Assembly: GCA_020161395.1 (NCBI GenBank)
Contig: JAIUOE010000001.1
Location: forward strand, 310,001 to 374,000
Reading direction: 5' to 3'
DNA length: 64,000 bases
DNA from: Bacteroidota bacterium
Lineage (GTDB): Bacteria > Bacteroidota > Ignavibacteria > Ignavibacteriales > Ignavibacteriaceae
Shown: in pieces, positions 56,040 to 64,000 of the stretch
Layout: every line of letters begins with the position of its first letter
Numbering within the stretch: the first letter of the stretch is position 1
Notes under the pieces: model-generated
What the model was told of the DNA's origin: nothing
The model's input: the letters and a program-made list of their open reading frames with translations, nothing else
The model's database searches: none
Program-made: the position numbers and the translations under genes

Positions 56040-56570
56040 ATGAACGAAACAAAATATATGAATCCCTATCTTGCAGGCTTTTTCCTTGGTCTGCTGTTGC
56101 TCGTAACAATTTTTGTGACCGGAAGGGGTCTGGGTGCAAGTGGTGCAGTCAAGAGCGGAGTGGTCGCAACTGTAAGCAGTGTGGCACCCACACATGCTCA
56201 GGAATCGAAATTCTATAAGGAATATCTCGATGAACACGAGAACAACCCTTTAAAAAACTGGCTCGTTTTCGAAGTGCTTGGAGTAATTGTCGGTGCCTTT
56301 ATTTCGGGGCTTGTATCCAACCGGCTAAATTTTACTCTTGAAAAAATCCCGACCGTTACCACCAAAACGAGGGTGATTACCGCATTTATTGGCGGGGCAC
56401 TCTTCGGACTGGGCTCACAACTCGGAAGAGGCTGCACCAGTGGTTCCGCACTTAGCGGTATGGCGGTTATGTCAACAGGCGGGCTGATAACAATGTTCGC
56501 AATTTTTGGAGCTGCTTATGCCTTTGCATGGTTCTTCAGGAAATTGTGGCTTGTGGAAGGAGGTAAATAA
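56040..56570 (+). CDS. YeeE/YedE thiosulfate-transporter family, first half
   Basis: 176 residues from ATG 56040, which has GAGG seven bases upstream; a TTG at 56028 would overlap the previous stop but is less likely. Four hydrophobic segments are seen, with the family motif 'GSQLGRGCTSGSALSG' (Cys132). YeeE imports thiosulfate by relaying it along conserved cysteines. The protein is half the normal length, and the next gene supplies the other half with its own cysteine motif, so the transporter is split into two chains. Confidence 0.9.
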   Translation: MNETKYMNPYLAGFFLGLLLLVTIFVTGRGLGASGAVKSGVVATVSSVAPTHAQESKFYKEYLDEHENNPLKNWLVFEVLGVIVGAFISGLVSNRLNFTLEKIPTVTTKTRVITAFIGGALFGLGSQLGRGCTSGSALSGMAVMSTGGLITMFAIFGAAYAFAWFFRKLWLVEGGK

Positions 56571-57754
56571 TGGGACCTTTAGTACCCGATTTTATCGGAA
56601 ATGAACTGAATTTTGTTGTCGCAATCCTTATTGGCATCGCCTTTGGATATATCCTCGAACAGGCGGGCTTCTCGACTTCCAAGAAGCTGGTAGGCTTGTT
56701 TTATGGATACGATTTTACCGTCTTGCGTGTCTTTTTTACCGCCGGCATTACAGCGATGATTGGAGTTGTCATCCTTGGACATTACGGACTCCTCGACCTT
56801 AGCCTTATCTATGTTAATCCGACTTTTCTTTGGTCAGCGATTGTTGGCGGACTCATCATGGGACTCGGATTTGTTATCGGAGGTTTTTGCCCCGGCACGA
56901 GTGTTTGCGCTGCCGCAATCGGTAAAATTGATGCAATGATCTTTGTGGTCGGCGGTGCCTTTGGTGTACTCTTTTTTGCCGAGGGATACCCCTGGTTTGA
57001 AGAGCTGTACAAAGCCGAAAACTGGGGAAATGTAACCATGTTTGATACACTGGGAATATCTCAGGGCATCTTTGCATTCGGCATGACTGCAATGGCGGTG
57101 GGCGCTTTCTGGTTCACAACATGGGTCGAAAAGAAAGTGAATAAATCTGAGAATCCCGAACTGCAGCCTAAAAAACTCTATCTCGGACTTGGACTCACCC
57201 TATTTGTTCTCGGAATTATTACCTTATTCATGCCGGAAAGAAGGACAGAGCTTCTCGCAGATGCAGCGACAGCCGCCACCTCCGAAAAAATAAACACCGT
57301 ATCAGTGGATGAACTCGCCTTCAGGTTGCTCGACAACGACAAAAAACTTCAGATAATCGACCTTCGTCCCGCAAAAATGTTCGGTCAGTTCAGCCTGCCC
57401 GGCTCCGTAAACATGACATTTGAAGAACTCTTCGGCAAGGATGCATTCAAAATTCTCGCTCTCAAAGAGAAAAAAATCCTCTTCATCGCCAACACCGAAG
57501 CCGATGAAAAGAAAGCAGCATTTATTGCCGATGAACTGGGATACAAAAACTTCTCGATCCTCGAAGGCGGTCTCGACGCATTCAAAAAGGAAATCCTTGA
57601 ATACGCTCCAAAATCCGAACCCGTCACCCGTCAGGAAAAAGACACCCACAGATTTCGCACCAGAGCAGTAAAAGAACTTCCCGTTCTCATCCAGAACGCC
57701 AAGAAAAGCGCCGCTCCGAAGAAGAAATCCACAAGAGTGATAGGGGGATGCTGA
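56570..57754 (+). CDS. YeeE/YedE second half fused to a cysteine-less rhodanese domain
   Basis: 394 residues; the ATG overlaps the previous stop (TAATG) and is preceded by GGAGG. Residues 1-225 are membrane helices with 'IGGFCPGTSVCAAAIG' (Cys107, Cys113). A rhodanese fold follows at about 244-345 ('QIIDLRPAKMFGQFSLPGSV', 'YKNFSILEGGLDAFK'), but the active-site loop reads 'LFIANTEADEKK' with no cysteine, so classic sulfurtransferase activity is not expected. A lysine-rich tail ends in 'RVIGGC', a terminal cysteine (Cys394). The context is sulfur-oxyanion import. Confidence 0.92.
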   Translation: MGPLVPDFIGNELNFVVAILIGIAFGYILEQAGFSTSKKLVGLFYGYDFTVLRVFFTAGITAMIGVVILGHYGLLDLSLIYVNPTFLWSAIVGGLIMGLGFVIGGFCPGTSVCAAAIGKIDAMIFVVGGAFGVLFFAEGYPWFEELYKAENWGNVTMFDTLGISQGIFAFGMTAMAVGAFWFTTWVEKKVNKSENPELQPKKLYLGLGLTLFVLGIITLFMPERRTELLADAATAATSEKINTVSVDELAFRLLDNDKKLQIIDLRPAKMFGQFSLPGSVNMTFEELFGKDAFKILALKEKKILFIANTEADEKKAAFIADELGYKNFSILEGGLDAFKKEILEYAPKSEPVTRQEKDTHRFRTRAVKELPVLIQNAKKSAAPKKKSTRVIGGC

Positions 57755-57756
57755 TT

Positions 57757-57875
57757 AATCCAATAATGCAATAATCCAATAATGCAGTAATATCCTGTAA
57801 AAAAGTTCACTTACAATCAAAAACTGATGGTTGAATAATTATTGGATTATTGCATTACTGCATTATTGCATTATC
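57757..57875. repeat. Direct and inverted AT-rich repeats before dnaB
   Basis: 'AATCCAATAATGCA' units are repeated on the left (57757-57792) and their complements on the right (57838-57875), giving an imperfect long hairpin with a loop of about 45 bases. The same 'AATAATGCA' word recurs several times within each arm. It may terminate the sulfur operon and lies just ahead of the dnaB ribosome binding site. Confidence 0.75.
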
Positions 57876-57915
57876 TCTATCTTTCCATTCCTGATTTTTT
57901 ATTTTTTTGAGAGAA

Positions 57916-59346
57916 ATGAGCAAGCAAGAGATTAAAGAGAATGCTTTAAATATTGCCGGATTTATGCCGGCAACATTGAGACCTCCGCATTCGATCGAGA
58001 TTGAGCAATTTGTTTTGGGTGCACTTCTGATCGACCCTGAATCGATAAACAAAGCGGTTGCTGTTATCGACAAGGATGCATTTTACAAACCCGCACACCA
58101 GATGATATTCACCGCAATGATTTCCCTCTACAACGAGCGGGAACCGGTGGATGTCTCCACCGTTTTTAACGAATTGATGAGGCTTAAAAAACTTGAAGAT
58201 GTGGGTGGTCTCGGTTATCTCTCTGAACTCGGAAACAATATTTCATCCGCTGCAAATGTCGAATATCATCTCAAAATTCTTGTTGAGAAGAAGATTCTCC
58301 GCGACCTTATTTCAGTTTCACACGGAATTGCAGGCAAGGCATATCAGGCGGAAGATACGGCACTTAAAATTCTTGACGATGCAGAATCCAGGATTTTTCA
58401 AATATCTGAAACACGGTCGAGGAAAACCTACATCGACATGAAGCGGGCTGTTACGCAGACGATGGAATATATCGAGATTGTCCATACCCGAAATGCTGCC
58501 GGAGTTGTGGGCGTGCCAACAGGATTCTACGATCTTGATGAAATGCTCGGTGGCTTCCAGAATTCCGATCTCATCATCCTTGCGGCAAGACCCTCGATGG
58601 GAAAAACCGCTCTCGCCCTCTCATTTGCAAGAAATGCGGCTGTTGATTTCAAACTACCCGTGGCAGTATTCTCACTTGAGATGGCGACAACTCAGCTTGT
58701 TACCCGTTTGATCTGCGGTGAAGCAAAAATTTCAGGTCAGGCGATCAGAAAGGGAAGAATGAGTGCGGAAGAGAGTTCCAGACTTGCAAGATATGGTGCC
58801 AAACTCGCTGACGCTCCCATGTATATTGATGACATGCCGGGTCAAACAGTGCTTGAAATTAGAGCGAAATCGAGAAGGTTGAAGGCTGAATACGGAATTA
58901 AACTTATTGTGATCGATTATCTCCAGCTCATGCAGGGACACACAGACACCGAAAGCCGCGAACGGGAAATTTCGATGATCTCCCGCTCTCTTAAAGGACT
59001 GGCAAAAGACCTCGACATTCCCATTATTGCGCTCTCCCAGTTAAACCGTGAATCGGAAAAAAGAGTCGATAAAAAGCCGATGCTCTCCGATCTTCGTGAA
59101 TCGGGTTCGATTGAACAGGATGCGGATGTGGTAATGTTTATCCACAGACCCGAATATTACGGCAAGGAAGTGGACAGCGATGGTAACTCTCTGAAAGGGA
59201 TTGCGGAAGTGATCATCGCCAAACACAGAAACGGTCCCGTGGGAGATGTGAAATTGAAATTTTTACACGAATATACCAAGTTTGAAAACCTTGCACATTT
59301 CAATCCTTATGCAGCACTACCTGAGGATGGAAAAAGCCCGATGTAG
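57916..59346 (+). CDS. dnaB: Replicative DNA helicase
   Basis: About 476 residues from ATG 57916 (GAGAG upstream; the TTG at 57907 is less likely). N-terminal domain with 'PPHSIEIEQFVLGALLIDPE', then the RecA-like core: Walker A 'AARPSMGKTALAL', Walker B 'LIVIDYLQLM', and 'SQLNRESEKR' and 'LSDLRESGSIEQDADVVMFI'. It is the hexameric fork helicase that unwinds DNA 5'-3' on the lagging strand. Intact; no intein. Confidence 0.97.
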   Translation: MSKQEIKENALNIAGFMPATLRPPHSIEIEQFVLGALLIDPESINKAVAVIDKDAFYKPAHQMIFTAMISLYNEREPVDVSTVFNELMRLKKLEDVGGLGYLSELGNNISSAANVEYHLKILVEKKILRDLISVSHGIAGKAYQAEDTALKILDDAESRIFQISETRSRKTYIDMKRAVTQTMEYIEIVHTRNAAGVVGVPTGFYDLDEMLGGFQNSDLIILAARPSMGKTALALSFARNAAVDFKLPVAVFSLEMATTQLVTRLICGEAKISGQAIRKGRMSAEESSRLARYGAKLADAPMYIDDMPGQTVLEIRAKSRRLKAEYGIKLIVIDYLQLMQGHTDTESREREISMISRSLKGLAKDLDIPIIALSQLNRESEKRVDKKPMLSDLRESGSIEQDADVVMFIHRPEYYGKEVDSDGNSLKGIAEVIIAKHRNGPVGDVKLKFLHEYTKFENLAHFNPYAALPEDGKSPM

Positions 59347-59425
59347 ATTGTTCTTAGGTATCAGGTTTTAGGTAGCAGGTATTATTTTTTGATATAAAAT
59401 ATCTTTCGCCACAAAAGTATCTCTG

Positions 59426-59520
59426 GTCGGCAGGACAATCGAGACGATTGTCGCTCCTTTTCCGAAATCAAATTATCCCCTCTGCGAAAATCCGTCAAAC
59501 CTGCGTGTATCTGCGTCCCC
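59426..59520. repeat. 95-base dispersed element, copy beside nfo
   Basis: Nearly identical in length and order to the copies at 36016-36110 and 36427-36521, 23 kb away. It starts GTCGGCAGGACAATCGAGAC with a perfect stem GACAATC/GATTGTC and ends 'CTGCGTCCCC' one base before the nfo stop codon. The 80 bases before it, after the dnaB stop, are featureless. Confidence 0.85.
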
Positions 59521-59521
59521 T

Positions 59522-60385
59522 TCAGCCTTCAATCAAACTTCTGAGTCTGGCGAGGTTTTCCAGGTCTTCCAACTGTTCTTTCCCTTTTGGGGTTTCGAGG
59601 ATTTTGGGGATGTGGAGCAGTCTTTTATCATTCAGCAGATTACGGAAGCCTTCGAGACCGATGAACCCGTCGCCGATGTTTTCGTGGCGGTCGACCCTGC
59701 TGCCGAGGGGTTTTTTGCTGTCGTTGAAGTGGAAAGCCTGCAGGCGGTCGAGTCCGATGATTCTGTCGAATTCTGCGATTACAGCTTCATAGTTTGCGGG
59801 ATCTTTTATGTCGTAGCCTGCAGCGAAGATGTGTGCGGTATCGATGCAAACCGACATTCTGTCCTGTTCCTTAACGAGAGCAATGATATCACGGGCGTGT
59901 TCAAATTTATATCCGATGGCAGTCCCCTGTCCCGCAGTCAGTTCGATCATGCTTTTAACTTTGAAGCCGGGTGTCCGGTCGTGGATAATATCCAGAGCAG
60001 AGGCAATTCTTTTTACGCCGAAGTCCTCACCCTCACCGAGGTGTGCACCCGGATGGAAATTGAGCTGCGGGATACCGAGCATTTCACATCTTTCGAGTTC
60101 ATCGACCATGGCGTCCACCGATTTATTAAACATTTCATCGGCAGGGGCACCGAGATTGATCAGATAGGAATCGTGTGCCATCACAAATTTGATGCTGCTT
60201 TTTGAGATTCCCGACTTAAAAACCTCGGCATCTTCCGGTTTTAGTGGCGGAGCGACCCATCTGTTGTTGTTTTTTGTGAAAATCTGCATTGCAGTAAATC
60301 CGAGATTTTCTGCGAGAGGTATGGCAGCGTTCACTCCACCCTGAATTGAAGTGTGGGCTCCGAGCAACTGATCATGTGGATTCAT
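59522..60385 (-). CDS. nfo: Endonuclease IV (AP endonuclease)
   Basis: 287 residues. Family motifs 'LLGAHTSIQGGVNAA', 'NFHPGAHLGEGEDFG', 'SVCIDTAHIFAAGYD' and 'HFNDSKKPLGSRVDRHENIG' supply the trinuclear zinc ligands. The enzyme cleaves DNA 5' to abasic sites in base-excision repair. Normal length, intact. A dispersed hairpin element ends one base from its stop codon. Confidence 0.97.
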   Translation of the reverse strand: MNPHDQLLGAHTSIQGGVNAAIPLAENLGFTAMQIFTKNNNRWVAPPLKPEDAEVFKSGISKSSIKFVMAHDSYLINLGAPADEMFNKSVDAMVDELERCEMLGIPQLNFHPGAHLGEGEDFGVKRIASALDIIHDRTPGFKVKSMIELTAGQGTAIGYKFEHARDIIALVKEQDRMSVCIDTAHIFAAGYDIKDPANYEAVIAEFDRIIGLDRLQAFHFNDSKKPLGSRVDRHENIGDGFIGLEGFRNLLNDKRLLHIPKILETPKGKEQLEDLENLARLRSLIEG

Positions 60386-60457
60386 TTAATTTCCTTTTAA
60401 GTATCAAATATGGGAACAGCAAAAAGTTTTATTCTGACTCGTGAATGCGGAGAGCGG

Positions 60458-61342
60458 CTAAGGTAATTCTTTCACGATTTCATCTATTGAATCATCAACC
60501 GGCAAAGGGGTAATACCCAGAGACAGAAGCCTTGATATATCCAAAGAAACATCCACCACACGGGGAAGGTTCGGAAAATCATCGAGAGATTTGAAAACGA
60601 GAAATCTTCCATCCAGCCCCGCCTTTTTGGCAAAACGGCTAAAAAGATCAGCCCTTGATGTCCTTTCAGGCGCCCCAAAGTTGAGAAATTTCTCTTCGAT
60701 TTCTTCATTCACAAGATCAGAAAGCATTCTTGCGCCGTCTATTACCGAGAGTGACGATCTGAACTGGTCATGAAACAGCACCACTTCCAGCCCTGACTTC
60801 ACTTTATTGTAAGCTTCCTGAAAAAATGCCTTGAGCTTCCCTTTTGAAAATCCGTACATCAGTGCAACACGGAGAATCAGGAAATCTTCGGTGTTATCAA
60901 TTACTGCCCTTTCCCCTTCCAGTTTTGCTGAGGCATAAAGAGAGAGTGGATTTAGCCTTCCCTCTTCTTTCACCATACCGCCCTCATCTCCCGAATAAAC
61001 CAGATCGGTTGAGGTGTAGATAATCTTTGCCGAATACTCTTTTGCGAGTCGTGCGAGTGTGCCTGAAGCGGTTACATTTATCGCCTTCACATCCTCTTCG
61101 GTGATTGCAAGAGCGTGGGAGACTGCTGTTATTCCCGCAAGATGAACCACAAGTTCCGGTTGGAATTTCTTGAAAAGTGCCAAAAGGGCGTATTCATTCC
61201 TGATGTCTGCAATGGTAAAATCGCAGTCAGGGTTTTGATAAGGAGTGCTGTGAAAAAGGGAGTGTACCTGGTGTTCTCCTGCAAGCAAAGGTACAAGCCT
61301 TTGCCCGAGAAAACCACCGGCACCTGTTACTAAAATTTTGAT
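60458..61342 (-). CDS. NAD-dependent epimerase/dTDP-4-dehydrorhamnose reductase-like SDR with ATC start
   Basis: About 295 residues. The Rossmann start 'KILVTGAGGFLGQRLVP' is encoded upstream of the first ordinary start codon (TTG 61288, which falls after the GxxGxxG loop). Between the in-frame stop at 61357 and the motif there is no ATG, GTG or TTG; the codon in the usual Met position is ATC (61342-61340), one base from ATG. 'YTSTDLVY' and 'YASAKLEGE' give the active-site Thr/Tyr-x3-Lys. It reduces or epimerises a nucleotide sugar. The gene begins four bases after the barrel protein's stop. Confidence 0.88.
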   Translation of the reverse strand: MKILVTGAGGFLGQRLVPLLAGEHQVHSLFHSTPYQNPDCDFTIADIRNEYALLALFKKFQPELVVHLAGITAVSHALAITEEDVKAINVTASGTLARLAKEYSAKIIYTSTDLVYSGDEGGMVKEEGRLNPLSLYASAKLEGERAVIDNTEDFLILRVALMYGFSKGKLKAFFQEAYNKVKSGLEVVLFHDQFRSSLSVIDGARMLSDLVNEEIEEKFLNFGAPERTSRADLFSRFAKKAGLDGRFLVFKSLDDFPNLPRVVDVSLDISRLLSLGITPLPVDDSIDEIVKELP

Positions 61343-61346
61343 TTGG

Positions 61347-62177
61347 CTACCAGCTTATTTTTACACCTGCAATTAAATAATTTACATCGTAACCATCAAA
61401 TTTATTATACTGATAACTGATATTTATAACGGTTCGCCAGGTGGCATACCAGTCTATTCCCGCCGAGAGCATCATTTCCTGATTTTCATCCTGATTGTAA
61501 ATGGTGTAGAGGTCGTTGTCATAGTAGTAAGCCCTCTTCCCGAAAGAACCGCCGAGTTTGCCAACCCATCCGGGAGTAAGGAGATAATTGAATTTTAACG
61601 CAACCGACAGGAGATTTCTCTTGTTTTTACTCCCCATGCTCGAAACGGAATTATCGGTTGTCAGCATCGTATAAACCGGTCTGACGGAGAGGTACCATGT
61701 GTATCCGCCGTAATAGTCAACCCTTGCAGTCACCTGATTAATATTCCTTTTCTCAAAACCGTTCAGGTACATATGGTTGATGCCGGCTCCGAAATAAAAA
61801 GATTTTTCTCTTAACAGAACTTCAGCACTGTAAATATTCAGGTAATCGTACGATATATAGCCGGTAGTATCGTCATATTTCCCGTTGATATGTCCGTACG
61901 AGAATTTTGCATAAAAGGGATCGAAATTCAGCGTGACTCCCGCAGTTCCGAACTGTTGTTTATATCCCCATATGCCGCCATCTTTGTAAAGATAATCATA
62001 CCCGATGGTGAGGTGGTGCCTGTAGTTAAGACCTGTTGTAAGAAAAACGGAACCGCTTTTTGAATTGGTGCCATCTGAATAGGTGCCGTAACTGCCGAAA
62101 ACTGAGGAGTAAACCTGCAAAGAATCCGCCATTACCCCCGTGGAAATGAGAATGACCAGTAACAGAATTTTTCTCAT
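61347..62177 (-). CDS. Outer-membrane beta-barrel protein
   Basis: 276 residues. A signal peptide (MRKILLLVILISTGVMADS) is followed by alternating aromatic/polar strands with frequent Tyr and Gly ('LTTGLNYRHHLTIGYDYLY', 'VNYLIAGVKISW'), ending in an aromatic residue as barrel proteins do. It resembles YaiO-type outer-membrane proteins encoded after TPR proteins. The start overlaps the TPR gene's stop as ATGA, so the two are co-translated. Function unknown; possibly export of a polymer or surface organisation. Confidence 0.8.
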   Translation of the reverse strand: MRKILLLVILISTGVMADSLQVYSSVFGSYGTYSDGTNSKSGSVFLTTGLNYRHHLTIGYDYLYKDGGIWGYKQQFGTAGVTLNFDPFYAKFSYGHINGKYDDTTGYISYDYLNIYSAEVLLREKSFYFGAGINHMYLNGFEKRNINQVTARVDYYGGYTWYLSVRPVYTMLTTDNSVSSMGSKNKRNLLSVALKFNYLLTPGWVGKLGGSFGKRAYYYDNDLYTIYNQDENQEMMLSAGIDWYATWRTVINISYQYNKFDGYDVNYLIAGVKISW

Positions 62178-62848
62178 TTAATAAGTCTCAACCCTTTTAT
62201 GGCGAGTGTGTCTCCCTTGCTGACTAAAAGCACATTGTTAAAGCTTTCTCTTGCTTTGTCGTTGTAGCCGAGGGCAAACATTGTATATCCATAGGCAAGC
62301 CCGGCTTCGTAGTCGCTTGGCCAGGGATTCAGCACTTTTTCGAGATATGCTTTCGACTTCTCCCAGTCAGGTTTGGCTTTTACGAATGATTCGTTGAATT
62401 TGGTGAGGCCCTTGTAGTAATAAATCTGTCCAAGACGAAGATTCGCTTCCTTGTTGTTGGGGTCAAGTTTAATTATCTGGTTGTAAAGTTCTTCAACTTT
62501 TGCCCACTCGTTGTTCTTTGCATAAGGCAGTCTGAGACCAAGCCTGGCTTCTATGCTTGCGGGTTTTAGTTTTACGGCTGTTTCGTAGTAAGCGGTTGAT
62601 TTTGTGAAAGCCGAGTCATAATAATTCAAGTATCCCAACCGGAGATTCAGGAGATAACTGGATTTATTTGCGGCATAAAATTCGTCGAGAACAGCAATCG
62701 CCTCCTTTATTTTCCCCTCTTTTTCGAGGTCTATCGACTGGTTGAAAGCCCAGGTCAGGTCTTTGTTTACCTGAGATGCAATATCGACGGCAAAGAAACC
62801 GATAACAATAACAATTGCCGTGATGCTGAGAGCAGCGAATTTTTTCAT
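62174..62848 (-). CDS. TPR-repeat periplasmic protein
   Basis: 224 residues. N-terminal signal/anchor helix, then at least four tetratricopeptide units ('NLRLGYLNYYDSAFTKSTAYY', 'KLDPNNKEANLRLGQIYYYKG'). It is a periplasmic protein-interaction scaffold. It is translationally coupled on both sides (ATGA overlaps) to the M23 peptidase and the barrel protein, which suggests that the three act together at the envelope. Confidence 0.9.
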   Translation of the reverse strand: MKKFAALSITAIVIVIGFFAVDIASQVNKDLTWAFNQSIDLEKEGKIKEAIAVLDEFYAANKSSYLLNLRLGYLNYYDSAFTKSTAYYETAVKLKPASIEARLGLRLPYAKNNEWAKVEELYNQIIKLDPNNKEANLRLGQIYYYKGLTKFNESFVKAKPDWEKSKAYLEKVLNPWPSDYEAGLAYGYTMFALGYNDKARESFNNVLLVSKGDTLAIKGLRLIK

Positions 62849-64000
62849 TTATCTTCATCCTCATTTATAATACTTTTGACAAAAATCATATCTTTCCCCT
62901 GCTGATCGAAACTGAAAGACTCGATCTGCCCGTCATCATTAATCACCACCTCTGTTTTGTAATGACGGTTAAACCAGGCAAAAAGGAAATTACCCGCAAG
63001 TGATATTTCACCCTTTAGCCTCATCTCTTTTTCATCTTCATTTTTGTGATATTTGAAATTTCCTTTGGAATGGATATAAGTACCAAAAAAGATAAAAAAC
63101 TCGGAAAGGAAGCGGACAAAACCGACAGGGAGTTCGGAAATGCTGTAGGAATCTTCCCAGATCAATCCTTCGTGATAACTTAACGGCGCCTGCATGGCAG
63201 CAAGATAGAACCAGTAGAGCGCAGAGTCGCGGTTACCCGAGAAACTGCTAAAATAGAAAACTTTTCCCGATGTGTAAATATAAGCAACCGCACCGGCAGA
63301 TGATTCAATAAATTTGGTACTGGTGATGTCAATCCCGATTTTCCATTCCTCAACCTTTGTCTCACCTTTATGGTGAAATTCAAATTTAAAAGTTTCACCA
63401 AATCTGAAATCAAAGGCTTTTGCGAGGGTTTTGTGCTTTTCCAGATTCTGAACCATGGAATTAACCTTCGGATAATCGAATGATTTCAGAGCCAGCTCCC
63501 CTTCACTTTTTTCGAGATAAAATGCGAACGGGAACTTGTGCGTGTGTCCTCCGATGGTGTCATCAATCTGGAACTGAAAGTGAAGGTGCGGATAGGGTGA
63601 TCTTCCGCTGTTTCCACATGCAGCGATTATATCCCCTTTATCGACGATTTGACCTTCCTCCACTTTTATCGACCCCGGTTTAAGGTGTGAGAGGGCTGAA
63701 TAAAGGCCTTCGCTGTGGTCGATTACAATGGTGTTTCCCCAGTTTTTTGCAATGTTCGATTCACCAATTACATTATCAGGAATTCCGTCAACCACTTTTA
63801 CAACCTTGCCGTGCAAGGGGGCACATACCGGAAGTCCGTAGCAAAAATAGTCTTCCACCACATCGCCCTCGTTCTCATACTGCTTGCCGTCCTCTGTGAG
63901 AATGAAATCCCATGCATATCTCCATTTGTCCTTGTGGGTATATTCACCAGCGAACGCCTGAGAGACGGTCCACTCACCCCAAACTGGGAGTTCAGGGAAG
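62845..64000 (-). CDS. M23 family metallopeptidase, 5' end outside the window
   Basis: The frame stays open to the window's right edge, so the start lies beyond 64000; the GTG at 63861 is internal. The visible start includes 'GEYTHKDKWRYAWDF', which matches the zinc-ligand region of this M23 subfamily, and 'SPYPHLHFQF' supplies the HxH motif. 'CAPLHGKVVKVVDG' and 'NTIVIDHSEGLYSALSHL' complete the LytM core. The C-terminal ~180 residues are an extra domain without a known name. It probably trims peptidoglycan. It overlaps the TPR gene as ATGA. Confidence 0.9.
   Translation of the reverse strand, partial: FPELPVWGEWTVSQAFAGEYTHKDKWRYAWDFILTEDGKQYENEGDVVEDYFCYGLPVCAPLHGKVVKVVDGIPDNVIGESNIAKNWGNTIVIDHSEGLYSALSHLKPGSIKVEEGQIVDKGDIIAACGNSGRSPYPHLHFQFQIDDTIGGHTHKFPFAFYLEKSEGELALKSFDYPKVNSMVQNLEKHKTLAKAFDFRFGETFKFEFHHKGETKVEEWKIGIDITSTKFIESSAGAVAYIYTSGKVFYFSSFSGNRDSALYWFYLAAMQAPLSYHEGLIWEDSYSISELPVGFVRFLSEFFIFFGTYIHSKGNFKYHKNEDEKEMRLKGEISLAGNFLFAWFNRHYKTEVVINDDGQIESFSFDQQGKDMIFVKSIINEDEDK

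Noticed and set aside
59612-60205. Plus-strand open frame of 197 codons opposite nfo
   Set aside because: Antisense to a clear endonuclease IV gene; no independent motif.
63861-64000. Apparent loss of a zinc-ligand His (Tyr in 'RYAWDF') in the M23 peptidase
   Set aside because: In this subfamily the ligand is taken to be the His of 'THKDKW', with the same spacing to Asp as in relatives I recall, so there is no reason to call it inactive.

Overview
The window looks like a chromosomal segment from a member of the Ignavibacteria or a close relative in the Bacteroidota/Chlorobi group. Two secreted proteins end in a type IX secretion sorting domain with the 'YPNPFNPSTT' type box that is very common in Ignavibacteria. 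There are many periplasmic-sensor kinases, a TonB receptor with a carboxypeptidase-like N-terminal domain, and a tetrathionate-reductase-family octaheme cytochrome. Base composition is moderate, with visibly AT-richer stretches at about 1-2.7 kb and 27-35.6 kb. The taxonomic call is an inference from protein style, not from a marker-gene comparison.

Layout. 1-2630: an overlapping three-gene cassette (unknown protein, histidine-kinase-like ATPase, receiver domain fused to a helical domain with an RNxxxH motif). 2813-4515: two coupled secreted paralogues. 4630-9603: housekeeping and secreted genes (ComM/YifB, hydrolase, DUF5522, NAD-binding protein, T9SS cargo). 9816-14257: LytTR regulator with its LytS-like kinase, then a PAS/GAF histidine kinase. 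14498-26163: prfA, an AAA/PD-(D/E)XK protein, GNAT, TonB receptor, dienelactone hydrolase, Tex, a metallo-beta-lactamase-fold lipoprotein, and an ECF-like sigma factor with a membrane partner. 26220-35603: an extradiol dioxygenase, then an accessory island on the minus strand: YefM/YoeB, an orphan COG1106-type ATPase, a Ser/Thr kinase + RNase-H-like protein + HExxH protein cassette, and a type IIG/ISP-like restriction-modification protein. 35604-36914: about 1.1 kb of nested hairpin repeats. 36915-42940: DUF1015, serC, a lipoprotein, alaS, and a SpoVG-like gene. 43068-53541: CHASE kinase, YitT, T9SS cargo, a hybrid-type propeller kinase with a NarL-type regulator, and a double-MerR regulator coupled to a hydrolase. 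53780-57754: a sulfur-oxyanion operon (octaheme cytochrome, cytochrome b, split YeeE/YedE, degenerate rhodanese). 57916-64000: dnaB, nfo, and an overlapping minus-strand operon (M23 peptidase, TPR, outer-membrane barrel, NAD-dependent epimerase/reductase).

The two best candidates for undescribed systems are the kinase/receiver-HEPN cassette at the left edge and the kinase/RNase-H-like/HExxH cassette inside the island. Both are inferred from motifs read by eye. No homology search, structure prediction or composition calculation was run. Non-coding highlights are the modular hairpin array at 35.7-36.8 kb, a second copy of one 95-base unit beside nfo, a nested multi-stem element at 21.17-21.29 kb, and a gene (60458-61342) whose only sensible start codon is ATC.
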